64,000 nucleotides of DNA from Saccharicrinis aurantiacus. Its GTDB lineage: Bacteria; Bacteroidota; Bacteroidia; Bacteroidales; Marinilabiliaceae. Of the stretch, positions 7,674-16,936 are shown piece after piece (position 1 is the first letter of the stretch; every line of letters begins with the position of its first letter). The stretch covers positions 62,001 through 126,000 of the forward strand of contig NZ_LYBV02000023.1 in assembly GCF_001660705.2 (NCBI RefSeq). Reading direction: 5' to 3'. The notes under the pieces are model-generated. The model saw only the letters and a list, made by a program, of their open reading frames with translations. It was not told where the DNA came from and made no database searches. The position numbers and the translations under genes are program-made.

Positions 7674-9854
7674 CTATAGGTTTACTGTAATGGTATCTGT
7701 ATATCCACCAGTGGCTTCAATTACTTCACCTTTATAATATAATTTTACGTTTATTTTACTTTGCGTATTAAAATAGTTGCCCTCAAATTTAGTGCTAATA
7801 TTTACCTTATTACCATTAGCAATTGCTTTATAGTGCACCATTGTGTATTCTTTATTCTTATAAGCAAAACCTTCACCAGCATCGGTATATAGTTTTCCCT
7901 TTGCTTTTCCTGATTCATCTAAATTAACCAATAGGGTAATTTCATCTGTTGAATAATCAACTGTACTTTGTGCCAGGTTGCAAAGCGGAACAATAGCCCC
8001 AGGGCGCAATAAAACATCCGCTTGGTATTTGTCATCTGCACTATTTTCGCCATCGATGGAAACTATCTTCCAATCGCCTTTGGGCAGATGGGGATTTTTT
8101 GACCACTTTGGAACAATAATTAAATCGGACCCAATCATAAAAGCTTCTTGTTCCTTTCTTAAGGAAAGATCTTTATCATCGGCCATAAAAACAGGACGCA
8201 TAACAGGGGTGCCAATGGCTGATGCCTCTTGAAACAAAGTATAATAATACGGTAATAAACGGTATCTACGATTGATAGAAGTACGACATGATTCTTCCAC
8301 CTTTTTACCAAAAGCCCAAGGCTCGTGCGGCTTACTACCATTGATAGAATGTGCACGTGAAAAAGGAAAGAAAGCCCCAATGGCCATCCAATGTGCAAAC
8401 AGATTGGGAGTTGCATTACCCTCGAAACCACCAATATCAGGACCATTAAAAGGCTGACCCGATAAACTTAGGTTGATGCTCATGGGTATAGACATTTTTA
8501 AATGTGCCCATGTAGAGGCATTATCGCCAGTCCATGTGGCTGCATAACGCTGACCACCGATATAATTAGATCGGGTTAAAACAAAAGGTCTTTTCTCTGG
8601 GTTGGCCTTAAGAATTCCTTCGCGGGAAGCCTTCACCATCAAATAACCATATACATTATGATATCGCAAATGCGAACTGGCAGGCAACAACTCACCCCCT
8701 CTATGTTTATTATCCGAAGGCATAGTCATGTCGGTAAGTCCATTCATCACCGCCTCATTCTCTTCTGTATTCTCAAAAACTGCAGGCTCGTTCATATCGT
8801 TCCAAACACCATCAATACCGGTGGCCATAAATGGCTTATATAAGTTAGCCCACCACTGGTTGACTTCTTCGTTGGTAAAATCGGGAAAAACGCAATCGCC
8901 TGGCCAAACACGGCCAACAAAATCCTCATCGTCGGCAGTTTGAACCCACACTTTATTTTTAGTACCTGAATCGTACACATGGTAACCCTTTTCTTTTTTC
9001 ACGCCAGGGTCAATCATCCATATCGATTTAAAATCTTTCTGATGCAGATAAGCATTGGTCTTTTCGGGGTTAGGAAAGTCTTTTTCTGAGAACGTAAACA
9101 CACGGTTGCCATCCATATAATGAATATCCATCCAAATTACATCGCAAGGGATATTCTTTATTCTGAAGGTATCCGCAACTTCAGCCACTCTAGTGTCGGG
9201 AAAATAAGACCATCTACATTGTTGGTAACCCAAACTCCAAAGAGGAGGCATTTCCATTTTTCCTGTTAGCTGAGCCAATTCCTTAAGTACTTCAGTAGTA
9301 TTTTCTTTTTCAATGATAATTACTCGGAATGGTTTAGAGTCGGCTGTAAAGGTGATTCCATCTTTCAAATATAAATTTTGTCGCCAGGTATTATCGGCCA
9401 AAACACCAAAAGCAGAGCCATCTTTTCGAACTCCTAATACCCAAGGATGCGATTGGTAGAGGCGCTTTCCATCATCGAGCTTATAGGTAAAGTTATCCGT
9501 ATTCCATAGGCTTATTTCGGTATTGTTTCTGAGTAAATTTCCGGTTACTTCTCCTGTTCCATACAAGCTAGCATCTCCTGTATTAATATGGGCAATGCTT
9601 TTCCCGTCTAACACCGAGAATTCTACCTTTAATTTCCAACCGTACCCTAATTGATCTACTTTTTGAGGTTCATCAATAAGCGCTAAAGAAGGCAGGTGAT
9701 CTTCTCCACTGAAACCTTCGGGATAAAAGATGGCGATATTGTCTCCAATTAAATACGACTGATTTTTAGTTTCCATACACGATGTAAAAAGCAAGGTTAA
9801 GGGTAAGACTAGCATGGCTTGCCTTACCGCAGTTTTTAATGTTGATGTGTTCAT
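7674..9854 (-). CDS. Glycoside hydrolase family 31 lipoprotein
   Basis: The 726-residue enzyme begins with a lipoprotein signal (LLFTSC, Cys26). The GH31 barrel carries DVIWMDIHYMDG, the nucleophile in GVWNDMNEP (Asp353) and the acid/base in TWTGDNAST (Asp444), followed by GPDIGGFEG. The family contains alpha-glucosidases, alpha-xylosidases and sulfoquinovosidases. The IWMDIHYMDG loop is of the alpha-glucosidase type, but xylosidase activity would also suit this locus. It is upstream of and co-transcribed with the esterase. Confidence 0.93.
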   Translation of the reverse strand: MNTSTLKTAVRQAMLVLPLTLLFTSCMETKNQSYLIGDNIAIFYPEGFSGEDHLPSLALIDEPQKVDQLGYGWKLKVEFSVLDGKSIAHINTGDASLYGTGEVTGNLLRNNTEISLWNTDNFTYKLDDGKRLYQSHPWVLGVRKDGSAFGVLADNTWRQNLYLKDGITFTADSKPFRVIIIEKENTTEVLKELAQLTGKMEMPPLWSLGYQQCRWSYFPDTRVAEVADTFRIKNIPCDVIWMDIHYMDGNRVFTFSEKDFPNPEKTNAYLHQKDFKSIWMIDPGVKKEKGYHVYDSGTKNKVWVQTADDEDFVGRVWPGDCVFPDFTNEEVNQWWANLYKPFMATGIDGVWNDMNEPAVFENTEENEAVMNGLTDMTMPSDNKHRGGELLPASSHLRYHNVYGYLMVKASREGILKANPEKRPFVLTRSNYIGGQRYAATWTGDNASTWAHLKMSIPMSINLSLSGQPFNGPDIGGFEGNATPNLFAHWMAIGAFFPFSRAHSINGSKPHEPWAFGKKVEESCRTSINRRYRLLPYYYTLFQEASAIGTPVMRPVFMADDKDLSLRKEQEAFMIGSDLIIVPKWSKNPHLPKGDWKIVSIDGENSADDKYQADVLLRPGAIVPLCNLAQSTVDYSTDEITLLVNLDESGKAKGKLYTDAGEGFAYKNKEYTMVHYKAIANGNKVNISTKFEGNYFNTQSKINVKLYYKGEVIEATGGYTDTITVNL

Positions 9855-10011
9855 TGAATTTCATATTAGTACGTTTCAATGTTCAATCTCTTCTTTTTAT
9901 TGACTTTATGCAAACTATATAAATATAAAATAGCCTTTCTAATTGGATTTAAACAAAATACAGTCCTGTGACATATAAAATATATAGACTGCAAAACCGA
10001 GTACAAAAGCC

Positions 10012-11400
10012 TTATTTTATCTTTTTACCGTTTAAATAACAATTACTAATATTGCTATTACTTACATCATCTAAAACAAATGGTTTCCGGGCATCAGCAT
10101 CAACAACCGTTAACTGAAAATTATCCACTAGCACATTCTCCATATGTCGTAAATAAACCCCTGATGCAGGTAATGTACCTACTAAATGAAACTCGGGCCA
10201 CCAACCCTCTAAGGTTTCTACAGTGTATTCTTTTATGCTTTTCTTACTATCCTCTTTTGTTCCTCCACCCGACACAAAAAACTGAACATCCTTAATGATG
10301 ATATTTTGGATGTTATGTCCGGGCATTCCGGTTAAAAAGAAAGCTGAATTCTTATCCAATTCAGTATTATCAGCAATGATATTCTGAAAGGTAAAATTCT
10401 TCATTTCTTTCATAGAATACATTTCTTCAGGAGCATCAACACAGGCTTTTTGTTGGGCAAAGGTCATGAAAACAGGGCGCGGTACATTTTTCATCACCAA
10501 GTTGGAGAAAACCATATTCTTCATGGTACCCCCTTCGTTCAATTGTATTTTTAGGCCCGAATCTTTTATGTTTTTAAAGGTACAATTGGTCACAGTCACC
10601 GATTCAAAATCACCACGAGATAATAAACCAATGCGCATACCCGCCCATTTACTCTCGAAAATACAGTTGGTAATTACTACATCTTTACAGGGTTTATCTT
10701 GCATAGAAGCTTGTAGGCAAATAGAATCATCGCTGGTATCGAATGATGAATTGGACACACGCACATTAGTGCAGCCATCAAAATCGAGGCCATCGCCATT
10801 TCCATTTACTCTGCTTCTGATTTTTATGCCATCAACTACTATCTCATTACAATAAAGCCATGCTGAAACCCATGCTGCTGGGTTTAATATGGTAATGTCG
10901 CGCATATGAATTTTATCGCAATTTTTAAAGCGCATCAACATCGGACGCCCTCCTTTTTTACGGGTAAAGTTTTTCATATAACCATTCCCATCAATAATAC
11001 CGTAACCTTCGAAGGCAAATGACTTGGCATCTTCGGCATAAATAAAACAACGATCCATATGAGGCTCGTTTTTATACATGTTTTTGTGTGTGTTATTGGG
11101 GTAATCTTTATAATCAGGACTTGCCAATAAAGTTCCGCCATTTTCGATGTGTAGCGTTACAAAATCTTTCATATAAATAGTACCTGAAAGAACTATTTTA
11201 CCAGATGGGATGATTACTTTACCTCCCCCATTTTGGGTAGCGGCGTTGATGGCATTTTGTACTGCTTCGGTATCAAGAGATACGCCATCGGCTTTAGCCC
11301 CAAAATCACGCACATCAAAATCTTTTGCCGCGCTAATTTGCGTGATTAATAACATGGCAAAGGCTATACAAAGTGTTTTAAAGGTGAATCGATTTTTCAT
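10012..11400 (-). CDS. GH28-like polygalacturonase family protein, second copy
   Basis: A signal peptide (to about residue 25, QISAA) is followed by a 430-residue beta-helix opening FDVRDFGAKADGVSLDTEAV, the standard GH28/pectate-lyase-3 entry. Catalytic-type aspartates appear in NGDGLDFDG (D203) and TSDDSICLQ (D224/D225). As in the other copy, the GHG motif is absent (KWAGMRIG at 251-258) and RIK reads GLKIQ. The two proteins are only distantly alike, so they are divergent paralogues rather than a recent duplication. It has its own upstream region, because the GH43 gene before it ends in a terminator. Confidence 0.82.
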   Translation of the reverse strand: MKNRFTFKTLCIAFAMLLITQISAAKDFDVRDFGAKADGVSLDTEAVQNAINAATQNGGGKVIIPSGKIVLSGTIYMKDFVTLHIENGGTLLASPDYKDYPNNTHKNMYKNEPHMDRCFIYAEDAKSFAFEGYGIIDGNGYMKNFTRKKGGRPMLMRFKNCDKIHMRDITILNPAAWVSAWLYCNEIVVDGIKIRSRVNGNGDGLDFDGCTNVRVSNSSFDTSDDSICLQASMQDKPCKDVVITNCIFESKWAGMRIGLLSRGDFESVTVTNCTFKNIKDSGLKIQLNEGGTMKNMVFSNLVMKNVPRPVFMTFAQQKACVDAPEEMYSMKEMKNFTFQNIIADNTELDKNSAFFLTGMPGHNIQNIIIKDVQFFVSGGGTKEDSKKSIKEYTVETLEGWWPEFHLVGTLPASGVYLRHMENVLVDNFQLTVVDADARKPFVLDDVSNSNISNCYLNGKKIK

Positions 11401-11610
11401 AATTCTGTATTGGTTTTTATCATCATGTTCGAAAGTAGTAATTCTGAGGTTGCGAAGTGGGTTAATGGAGGGGTAAAAAATGGGTAAAAATGAATCTATC
11501 CCCTGTTTTTGGATGGTTTAACGCACAATAGTAATTAGAAACGCATCATTTATAAATAACCTGAACCAACAACTTCATATCAAACTCAGCCTGATAAGTA
11601 TTGTTACAAG

Positions 11611-11646
11611 CAAAAAAAACTCTCACCCTATAAAGGAATGAGAGTT
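11611..11646 (-). terminator. Terminator after the GH43 gene
   Basis: On the minus strand aactctca (11618-11625) pairs with tgagagtt (11639-11646) and is followed by a run of eight T. It separates the GH43 transcript from the GH28 gene beyond. Confidence 0.8.
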
Positions 11647-11678
11647 TCTAAAATAATTTCTGATAATTTTACTGAATA

Positions 11679-13010
11679 TTACTCTGTCATTAATAACCAA
11701 TTCAGATTAACTGCCTTGGTATTACCCCAATCAGATTTAAATACTACCACAAGGTTATGAATACCTGTGATATCTTCTTTTACATCAGCCTCAATGGTTT
11801 CCCAAGTATTCCAGCCACCAGTATAGTTAATTGGGAACTCAGCCACTAATTTACCCTTTGGGTTATTTAGTCGTACCTCAAAGCTTCCCATTCTCTGACC
11901 ACTAGCAACGCGTGCTTTTATTTTTTTAGCACCATCAAATTTCACTCTATCAAAACGCACAAAGCTATTCATACGTGTATCGCAAACCATCCATCCTGTT
12001 GGTTCGTTTCCTCCTACAAATGTTGTGTTGGCACCACTAATATCATTGTACCTATCCACTTGAATGGTATCATTCACTTGTGGCGTTCCGATACCGCGTA
12101 AAGTTGGCTTTACACGTTTGATGCTTCCATCTTTTTTAAACTCCATATAATCGGCACGCATAGAACGCAACTTGCTAAATCCACTAATATCCCACGAGTG
12201 GTAAAACAATATCCATTGTCCTTCATATTCAACTACAGAATGGTGGTTGGTACCATTATAGATATTATCCATAATTTTACCCCCATAAATATAAGGTCCC
12301 ATTGGATTGTCAGAAGTGGCATAGCCAATTGTATAACCCTCATCGGCAAATACGTGTGCAAAAGTTAAGTAGTACGTACCATCTTTTTGAAATGGGAAAG
12401 AACCTTCTTTATATCCTGCAGGTAAACCTTCAATTAAAATTGGTTCAGCAGTAATTTCGCTCATGTTATCAGCCAAAGGAGCTACATATAACTCATGTCC
12501 TCCTCCAAAGAAAAGGTAAGCATCGTTTTTATCGTCCACTAATAAACCTGGATCGATACCCGAAACGCCTTCAATAAAGTTCTTATTCCATTTAAACGGA
12601 CCAAGTGGATTATCAGAAACCCCTACACCAATTCTTCTAAAAGCTTTATCTTTTTTTGGTTTGGCCGGATAATAGTAATAATACTTTCCATCCTTCTCGA
12701 TACAATCAGGTGCCCACATGGCGTAAGTATCTTTCTCGCCCCAAGGCACATCATTCTCTTTTAATATCCAACCATGATCTTTCCAAGTGGCACCATTTTC
12801 GAGCGTAAAAGCATGGTATCCTGGCATACAGAAACGCGGAAATTCTTCTTCGCGCCCAGCAGGGGGATAAGTATCACTTGAAGGATAAACATATAACTTT
12901 CCATCGAATACACGCGCTGTGGGATCAGCTGTAAACATGTGTGTAACTAATGGGTTTTGCGCATACAATGTTCCTGTTATTATGAACAACGCGAATAAGA
13001 TTCTTCTCAT
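11679..13010 (-). CDS. GH43 family glycosidase with C-terminal CBM6-like domain
   Basis: After a signal peptide (residues 1-17, TLYAQ) the five-bladed propeller shows the three GH43 acids: base Asp29 in FTADPTARVF, modulator Asp153 in SGIDPGLL and acid Glu202 in YKEGSFPF. MWAPDCIEKDGKYY and GTNHHSVVEYEGQW are further family landmarks. From about residue 315 a beta-sandwich (FVRFDRVKFDGAKKIKARVAS to the end) looks like CBM6. Family members act on arabinofuranosides, xylosides and galactans. It is the first gene of the minus arm next to the regulator. Confidence 0.9.
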   Translation of the reverse strand: MRRILFALFIITGTLYAQNPLVTHMFTADPTARVFDGKLYVYPSSDTYPPAGREEEFPRFCMPGYHAFTLENGATWKDHGWILKENDVPWGEKDTYAMWAPDCIEKDGKYYYYYPAKPKKDKAFRRIGVGVSDNPLGPFKWNKNFIEGVSGIDPGLLVDDKNDAYLFFGGGHELYVAPLADNMSEITAEPILIEGLPAGYKEGSFPFQKDGTYYLTFAHVFADEGYTIGYATSDNPMGPYIYGGKIMDNIYNGTNHHSVVEYEGQWILFYHSWDISGFSKLRSMRADYMEFKKDGSIKRVKPTLRGIGTPQVNDTIQVDRYNDISGANTTFVGGNEPTGWMVCDTRMNSFVRFDRVKFDGAKKIKARVASGQRMGSFEVRLNNPKGKLVAEFPINYTGGWNTWETIEADVKEDITGIHNLVVVFKSDWGNTKAVNLNWLLMTE

Positions 13011-13111
13011 ACCTTGTTTATTTTATGTGTTTTTGTTTCACACAAATCTAAGCTAGAGTTCACCTATCCTACGGAAATAATTAGAATTGATAAAGGGGAT
13101 ATAATTTAAAC

Positions 13112-14260
13112 TTACTCAATAGCACTGGTTAAAATGAGTTCTAATTTTGTGTTGGTTCTACTTTTACCTTCGGCTTTAAATACCGCAGTAAAATACGGCG
13201 TGTTATTAGTATTCTTCTTTATAAATGATGTTAAGCTTTCCCTATTGGTGTAGAATTCAATGGTAGAACTTACGCCAATATCGTGGTTAGAAAAAAACAG
13301 CAATTGATTTGTATTACCTGGGCCAGGTATATTGGAAACCACGGCATATTCCTCGGTTAAGCCCGATGAGTTTAGATAAAACGAGGTATCAGCTAATTGT
13401 GGGTGCCCCTTTAAAAACAAAGAATCATTACTGATTCTGAAGTATTTATTGCTCTGATTGAAAAAGTGGATAAAGTGATTGTTATTTTTAGTAGGTCCCA
13501 CATAAATAGCATTCTCCTGCTTAATATCGGCAATAGAGCTTTGTGATATAAACTTTATACTAGGCGAAGTATTAAACTGCTGAAAAACTTGTTCAATACG
13601 CTGAGTAGCAATTACAGCCATACCCGTAGTATAAGTATAGTTTGCAGGCTTTGTATTAGTTTTAACATCTTCATTCTTCTGACTTAGCGCATAATAATCA
13701 CTCAAGTTATTTATTGCATAGTCTCTATTCCAACCATAATTCCCTGTTGCCGTATTTCCCATAATACCAAATATATCTCCAATATATAAGCTTGTGGGCT
13801 TTTCAATATACGACCCCCAAATTGCATCCTTTTTAGGGGGTAAATTCGATACCAGAAATACCACTAGCATTATTAAAATAAGACCATACGGAACAACATT
13901 TTTCAACTTAATTTTAGAATAGAATGATTTAATCGGTGGCCTTTTAGTAAAATGAAGATTGTATTGTCCTTTTTCGATTGAAACAATATGAGCGTCTTCC
14001 TTACCTTCTGCTTGGTAATATTCGTTCAACTTTTTTCTTAGATTATAGATATTCACCCTAACCCTAGGCGAAGACTTATCACTATCGGCATTACTCTTAA
14101 AAAACTCTACATCTATAATACTTTCTTTTAAAACTATTTCATTAATCGATGCATCGCACAAATATTGTAGCAAAGAATTACTGGTAGTTGCCTTAGAAAA
14201 GGTTTTACTATTACGAATGGATGATATTAATAATTGCTTCTTTTCGTTATTGATATTCAT
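13112..14260 (-). CDS. Membrane-anchored winged-helix regulator (CadC/ToxR-like layout)
   Basis: I place the start at the ATG at 14260 (382 residues); an upstream ATG at 14386 would run through the operator palindrome. Residues about 15-104 form a winged helix: SLLQYLCDASINEIVLKES, then VRVNIYNLRKKLNEYY (recognition helix) and IEKGQYNLHF (wing). This matches the DNA-binding domain often joined to TPR or periplasmic domains. One membrane segment (121-140, VVPYGLILIMLVVFLVSNL) is followed by a periplasmic domain of about 240 residues containing YVGPTKNNNHFIHFFNQS and YAVVSNIPGPGNTNQLL. It lacks kinase, receiver and TPR domains, so it looks like a one-component regulator sensing something outside the cytoplasm. 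Its position between the two divergent arms makes it the likely local controller. Confidence 0.72.
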   Translation of the reverse strand: MNINNEKKQLLISSIRNSKTFSKATTSNSLLQYLCDASINEIVLKESIIDVEFFKSNADSDKSSPRVRVNIYNLRKKLNEYYQAEGKEDAHIVSIEKGQYNLHFTKRPPIKSFYSKIKLKNVVPYGLILIMLVVFLVSNLPPKKDAIWGSYIEKPTSLYIGDIFGIMGNTATGNYGWNRDYAINNLSDYYALSQKNEDVKTNTKPANYTYTTGMAVIATQRIEQVFQQFNTSPSIKFISQSSIADIKQENAIYVGPTKNNNHFIHFFNQSNKYFRISNDSLFLKGHPQLADTSFYLNSSGLTEEYAVVSNIPGPGNTNQLLFFSNHDIGVSSTIEFYTNRESLTSFIKKNTNNTPYFTAVFKAEGKSRTNTKLELILTSAIE

Positions 14261-14296
14261 ATATAGATTACGGATAAACAAGTCTTTACGCAAAAC

Positions 14297-14332
14297 TTTA
14301 ACGGTTATAGGTACCGTTAAAATGCTGTTAAA
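14297..14332. promoter_or_regulatory. Candidate operator: 9-bp inverted repeat plus a third half-site
   Basis: tttaacggt (14297-14305) and accgttaaa (14313-14321) are perfect complements with a 7-base spacer. gttaaa recurs 11 bases after the second arm (14316 and 14327), about one helical turn away. The site lies in the 145-base divergent gap between the winged-helix regulator and the PL-like gene, where a regulator of both arms or of itself would bind. Confidence 0.6.
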
Positions 14333-14405
14333 GTTATTAAATAATGTATAAATCTGTTGTTTTGTGTATTCAATGTTTAATATCAATACAACAAATTAAA
14401 GACTT

Positions 14406-15704
14406 ATGAATAAATATTCTCTTGCTACATTTCTACTTAGCATTGGCATGATACTTCAAGCACAAATTAAAGAACTTAGCGATGATGGAACCTGGTGTTG
14501 GTTCTCAGCACCCGGAGCTGTATATCATCACAATGGTCTACCACAAATAGTAACTGGTTGGGTAAAAGCCGATGGCTCAATAGAAGCTGCTGTACTTAAT
14601 TATGAAAGTGATGAAATAAGCACCCAAATAGTAAGCCCTAAATTGGATAAAGACGACCATGCTAATCCCGGATTTGTGGAGTTAGAGAATAAAGAGGTGC
14701 TGATGATGTATACCAAGCATTTTGATGAAGGGGTACGTTCGCACCGTTTAAATGCAAATGCTAAAGAGGCTACTTTTTCAGAGCTTCAAATGATTGATGT
14801 TTTTAACGAAGCCCTATTTAAACGTTACCCTAAAAAGTGTATTACCTATGCAAACCCAATTTCATTAAGTGACGAGAATGGCCGCTTGTTTGTATTTGGT
14901 CGATGGACAGGCTATAAGCCGAATATGCTATGGAGTGATGATAATGGTAAAACTTACAATGATGCACAAGTATACATAACCAATAAACCATTTGACGATG
15001 TAAACCGCCCCTATGTAAAATACTATTCAGATGGAAAATCTAAAATCCATATCATTTTTACTGATGGACACCCAAGAAAGGAACCTACTAATTCTGTTTA
15101 TTATGCCTATTATGAAAAGGGTGCCTTTTGGCGAGTTGATGGATCAAAAATATGCGATCTTGAAAACATACCTTTTGAGCCCAAAGAAGCCTCTGTAATA
15201 TATAAAGCCACTAAAGAATCGGGACGTGCCTGGGTATATGATGTTACCCAAGATAAAAAAGGAAATCCGGTGGTTTTATATGCCAGATATCCAAAAGAAT
15301 CGGAACACTTATACCACTATGCCAAATATGAAAAAGGCAAATGGATAGATCACAAAATATGCAACTCTGGCAAATGGTTTCCACAAACTCCTAATGGCAA
15401 AAAGGAGCGTGAACCGCATTACTCGGCCGGCTTAACCTTTCATCCCTCAAAATCCAACACTATTTATTTATCACGCGATATTAATGGGGTATTTGAAATA
15501 GAAAAGCGAGTAACCAAGGATAAAGGTAATTCGTGGGACATTACGCCCATCACATCAAACTCAAAATACGACAATGTGCGCCCAATTGTACCCAAAAATC
15601 CGGAAAAAAGAGATAAAACGGTAGTTCTATGGATGGAGAACGAAAAATACATTCATTACTCAAATTACAAAACCCGCGTTAAATATCTGGTGGAAAACAA
15701 ATAA
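14406..15704 (+). CDS. BNR_4-type beta-propeller protein, possible PL24/PL25-like polysaccharide lyase
   Basis: The signal peptide (1-19, MILQAQ) precedes about 410 residues of propeller-type repeats (LWSDDNGKTYN and TKDKGNSWDITPI are BNR-like blades). DDHANPGF (His85), YTKHFD (His105), ITYANP (Tyr148) and FGRWTGY (Arg166) reproduce the His-His-Tyr-Arg set I recall for PL24/PL25 ulvan lyases, with the same 20-residue gap between the histidines. Such lyases cut next to uronic acids and leave unsaturated ends, which the adjacent GH105 would remove. Non-catalytic BNR_4 proteins exist, so the activity is inferred. Confidence 0.6.
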   Translation: MNKYSLATFLLSIGMILQAQIKELSDDGTWCWFSAPGAVYHHNGLPQIVTGWVKADGSIEAAVLNYESDEISTQIVSPKLDKDDHANPGFVELENKEVLMMYTKHFDEGVRSHRLNANAKEATFSELQMIDVFNEALFKRYPKKCITYANPISLSDENGRLFVFGRWTGYKPNMLWSDDNGKTYNDAQVYITNKPFDDVNRPYVKYYSDGKSKIHIIFTDGHPRKEPTNSVYYAYYEKGAFWRVDGSKICDLENIPFEPKEASVIYKATKESGRAWVYDVTQDKKGNPVVLYARYPKESEHLYHYAKYEKGKWIDHKICNSGKWFPQTPNGKKEREPHYSAGLTFHPSKSNTIYLSRDINGVFEIEKRVTKDKGNSWDITPITSNSKYDNVRPIVPKNPEKRDKTVVLWMENEKYIHYSNYKTRVKYLVENK

Positions 15705-15747
15705 GAAGCATTCACAAAATCTATATAATTCATAAAGAATCTGAAAT

Positions 15748-16860
15748 ATGAACTTACTAAAAACAATTGCCCTAATTATTGTACTGAGTTTACCTTCTGT
15801 TGCCCATGCTCAAAAAATCAAAGCCAAGCGCGTTAAAAAGGACATGCAAACGGTTGCCGATTGGCAGATAAGGCATTTTAGAGACACCTTTAGCATGAAG
15901 CGCAACAAGCCCCACCATATTGCCGATTGGACCAATGCAGCTTTATATGTGGGCATGGTAAAGTGGGCAGAAATGGCCGATAGCGACAAATACTATCAAT
16001 GGCTAAAAGGCGTTGGCGAAGAGCAAAAATGGAAACTACATTGGCGTAAATACCATGCCGATGACCATGCGGTAGCTCAAATGTATATTGAGCTTTTCAG
16101 AAAGTATGGCGATTCAACAATGATAAAACCAAGTATTAAAGGGATGGACTACATTATTAATAACCCAAGTACACAACCCATTACATTAGACAACTACAAA
16201 CATTTAGAACGATGGACATGGTGCGATGCACTATTTATGGCTCCTCCGGTATTGGCAAAATTGGCTAATATAACAGGCGATAAAAAATATACTGACTTCA
16301 TGCTAAAAGAGTTTAAGGCTACTACAGCGCATTTATACGATGCAGACGAAGATTTATATTATCGAGATAACTCTTACATCGGCAAATTAGATAAAGGTCA
16401 TAAAACCTTTTGGTCGCGCGGTAATGGATGGGTTTTTGGAGGCTTAACCATTATAATGGAAGAATATCCGAAAGACTCTAAGGAGTATGCTTACTTTTTA
16501 GATATCTACAAAAAAATGGCTAAAAAGTTAATAGAAATACAAACTCCAAAAGGGCATTGGGCTATGAGCTTACTGGCTGCAGATTTATATCCAACTCCTG
16601 AAGCAAGCGGAACAGCGTTCTTCACCTTTGGTCTGGCTTGGGGAATAAACAATGGCATCCTCAATAGAGAAACTTACGAGCCGGCTGTAAAAAAAGGATG
16701 GAATGCCCTCACTAGCTACATTACAAAAGATGGCATGCTCGGATATGTACAACCCATTGGCGCAGCTCCTGGTAAAGCATGGCCCGATAAAACAGAAGTT
16801 TATGGTACCGGTGCCTTTTTAGCTGCGGGTAGCGAAGTTTACAAAATGTATAGCAAATAG
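15748..16860 (+). CDS. GH105 unsaturated glucuronyl/galacturonyl hydrolase
   Basis: The 370-residue protein has a signal peptide (to about residue 22, HAQ) and an (alpha/alpha)6 barrel with the landmarks of the YteR/GH105 family: YHADDHAVAQ (103-110), TWCDALFMAPP with the likely catalytic Asp160, FWSRGNGWVFGGL and KTEVYGTGAFL. The family hydrates and cleaves the 4,5-unsaturated uronic acid left by lyases on rhamnose-containing oligosaccharides. It starts 43 bases after the lyase-like gene and is likely co-transcribed. The pairing argues for an ulvan- or rhamnogalacturonan-like substrate. Confidence 0.93.
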   Translation: MNLLKTIALIIVLSLPSVAHAQKIKAKRVKKDMQTVADWQIRHFRDTFSMKRNKPHHIADWTNAALYVGMVKWAEMADSDKYYQWLKGVGEEQKWKLHWRKYHADDHAVAQMYIELFRKYGDSTMIKPSIKGMDYIINNPSTQPITLDNYKHLERWTWCDALFMAPPVLAKLANITGDKKYTDFMLKEFKATTAHLYDADEDLYYRDNSYIGKLDKGHKTFWSRGNGWVFGGLTIIMEEYPKDSKEYAYFLDIYKKMAKKLIEIQTPKGHWAMSLLAADLYPTPEASGTAFFTFGLAWGINNGILNRETYEPAVKKGWNALTSYITKDGMLGYVQPIGAAPGKAWPDKTEVYGTGAFLAAGSEVYKMYSK

Positions 16861-16936
16861 ATTTCTTAGATAAAAGCTTTTAATTTATGCCCCTTTGTAA
16901 TTACAATGATCAATCATCTGTTATTGCAAAGGGGAA

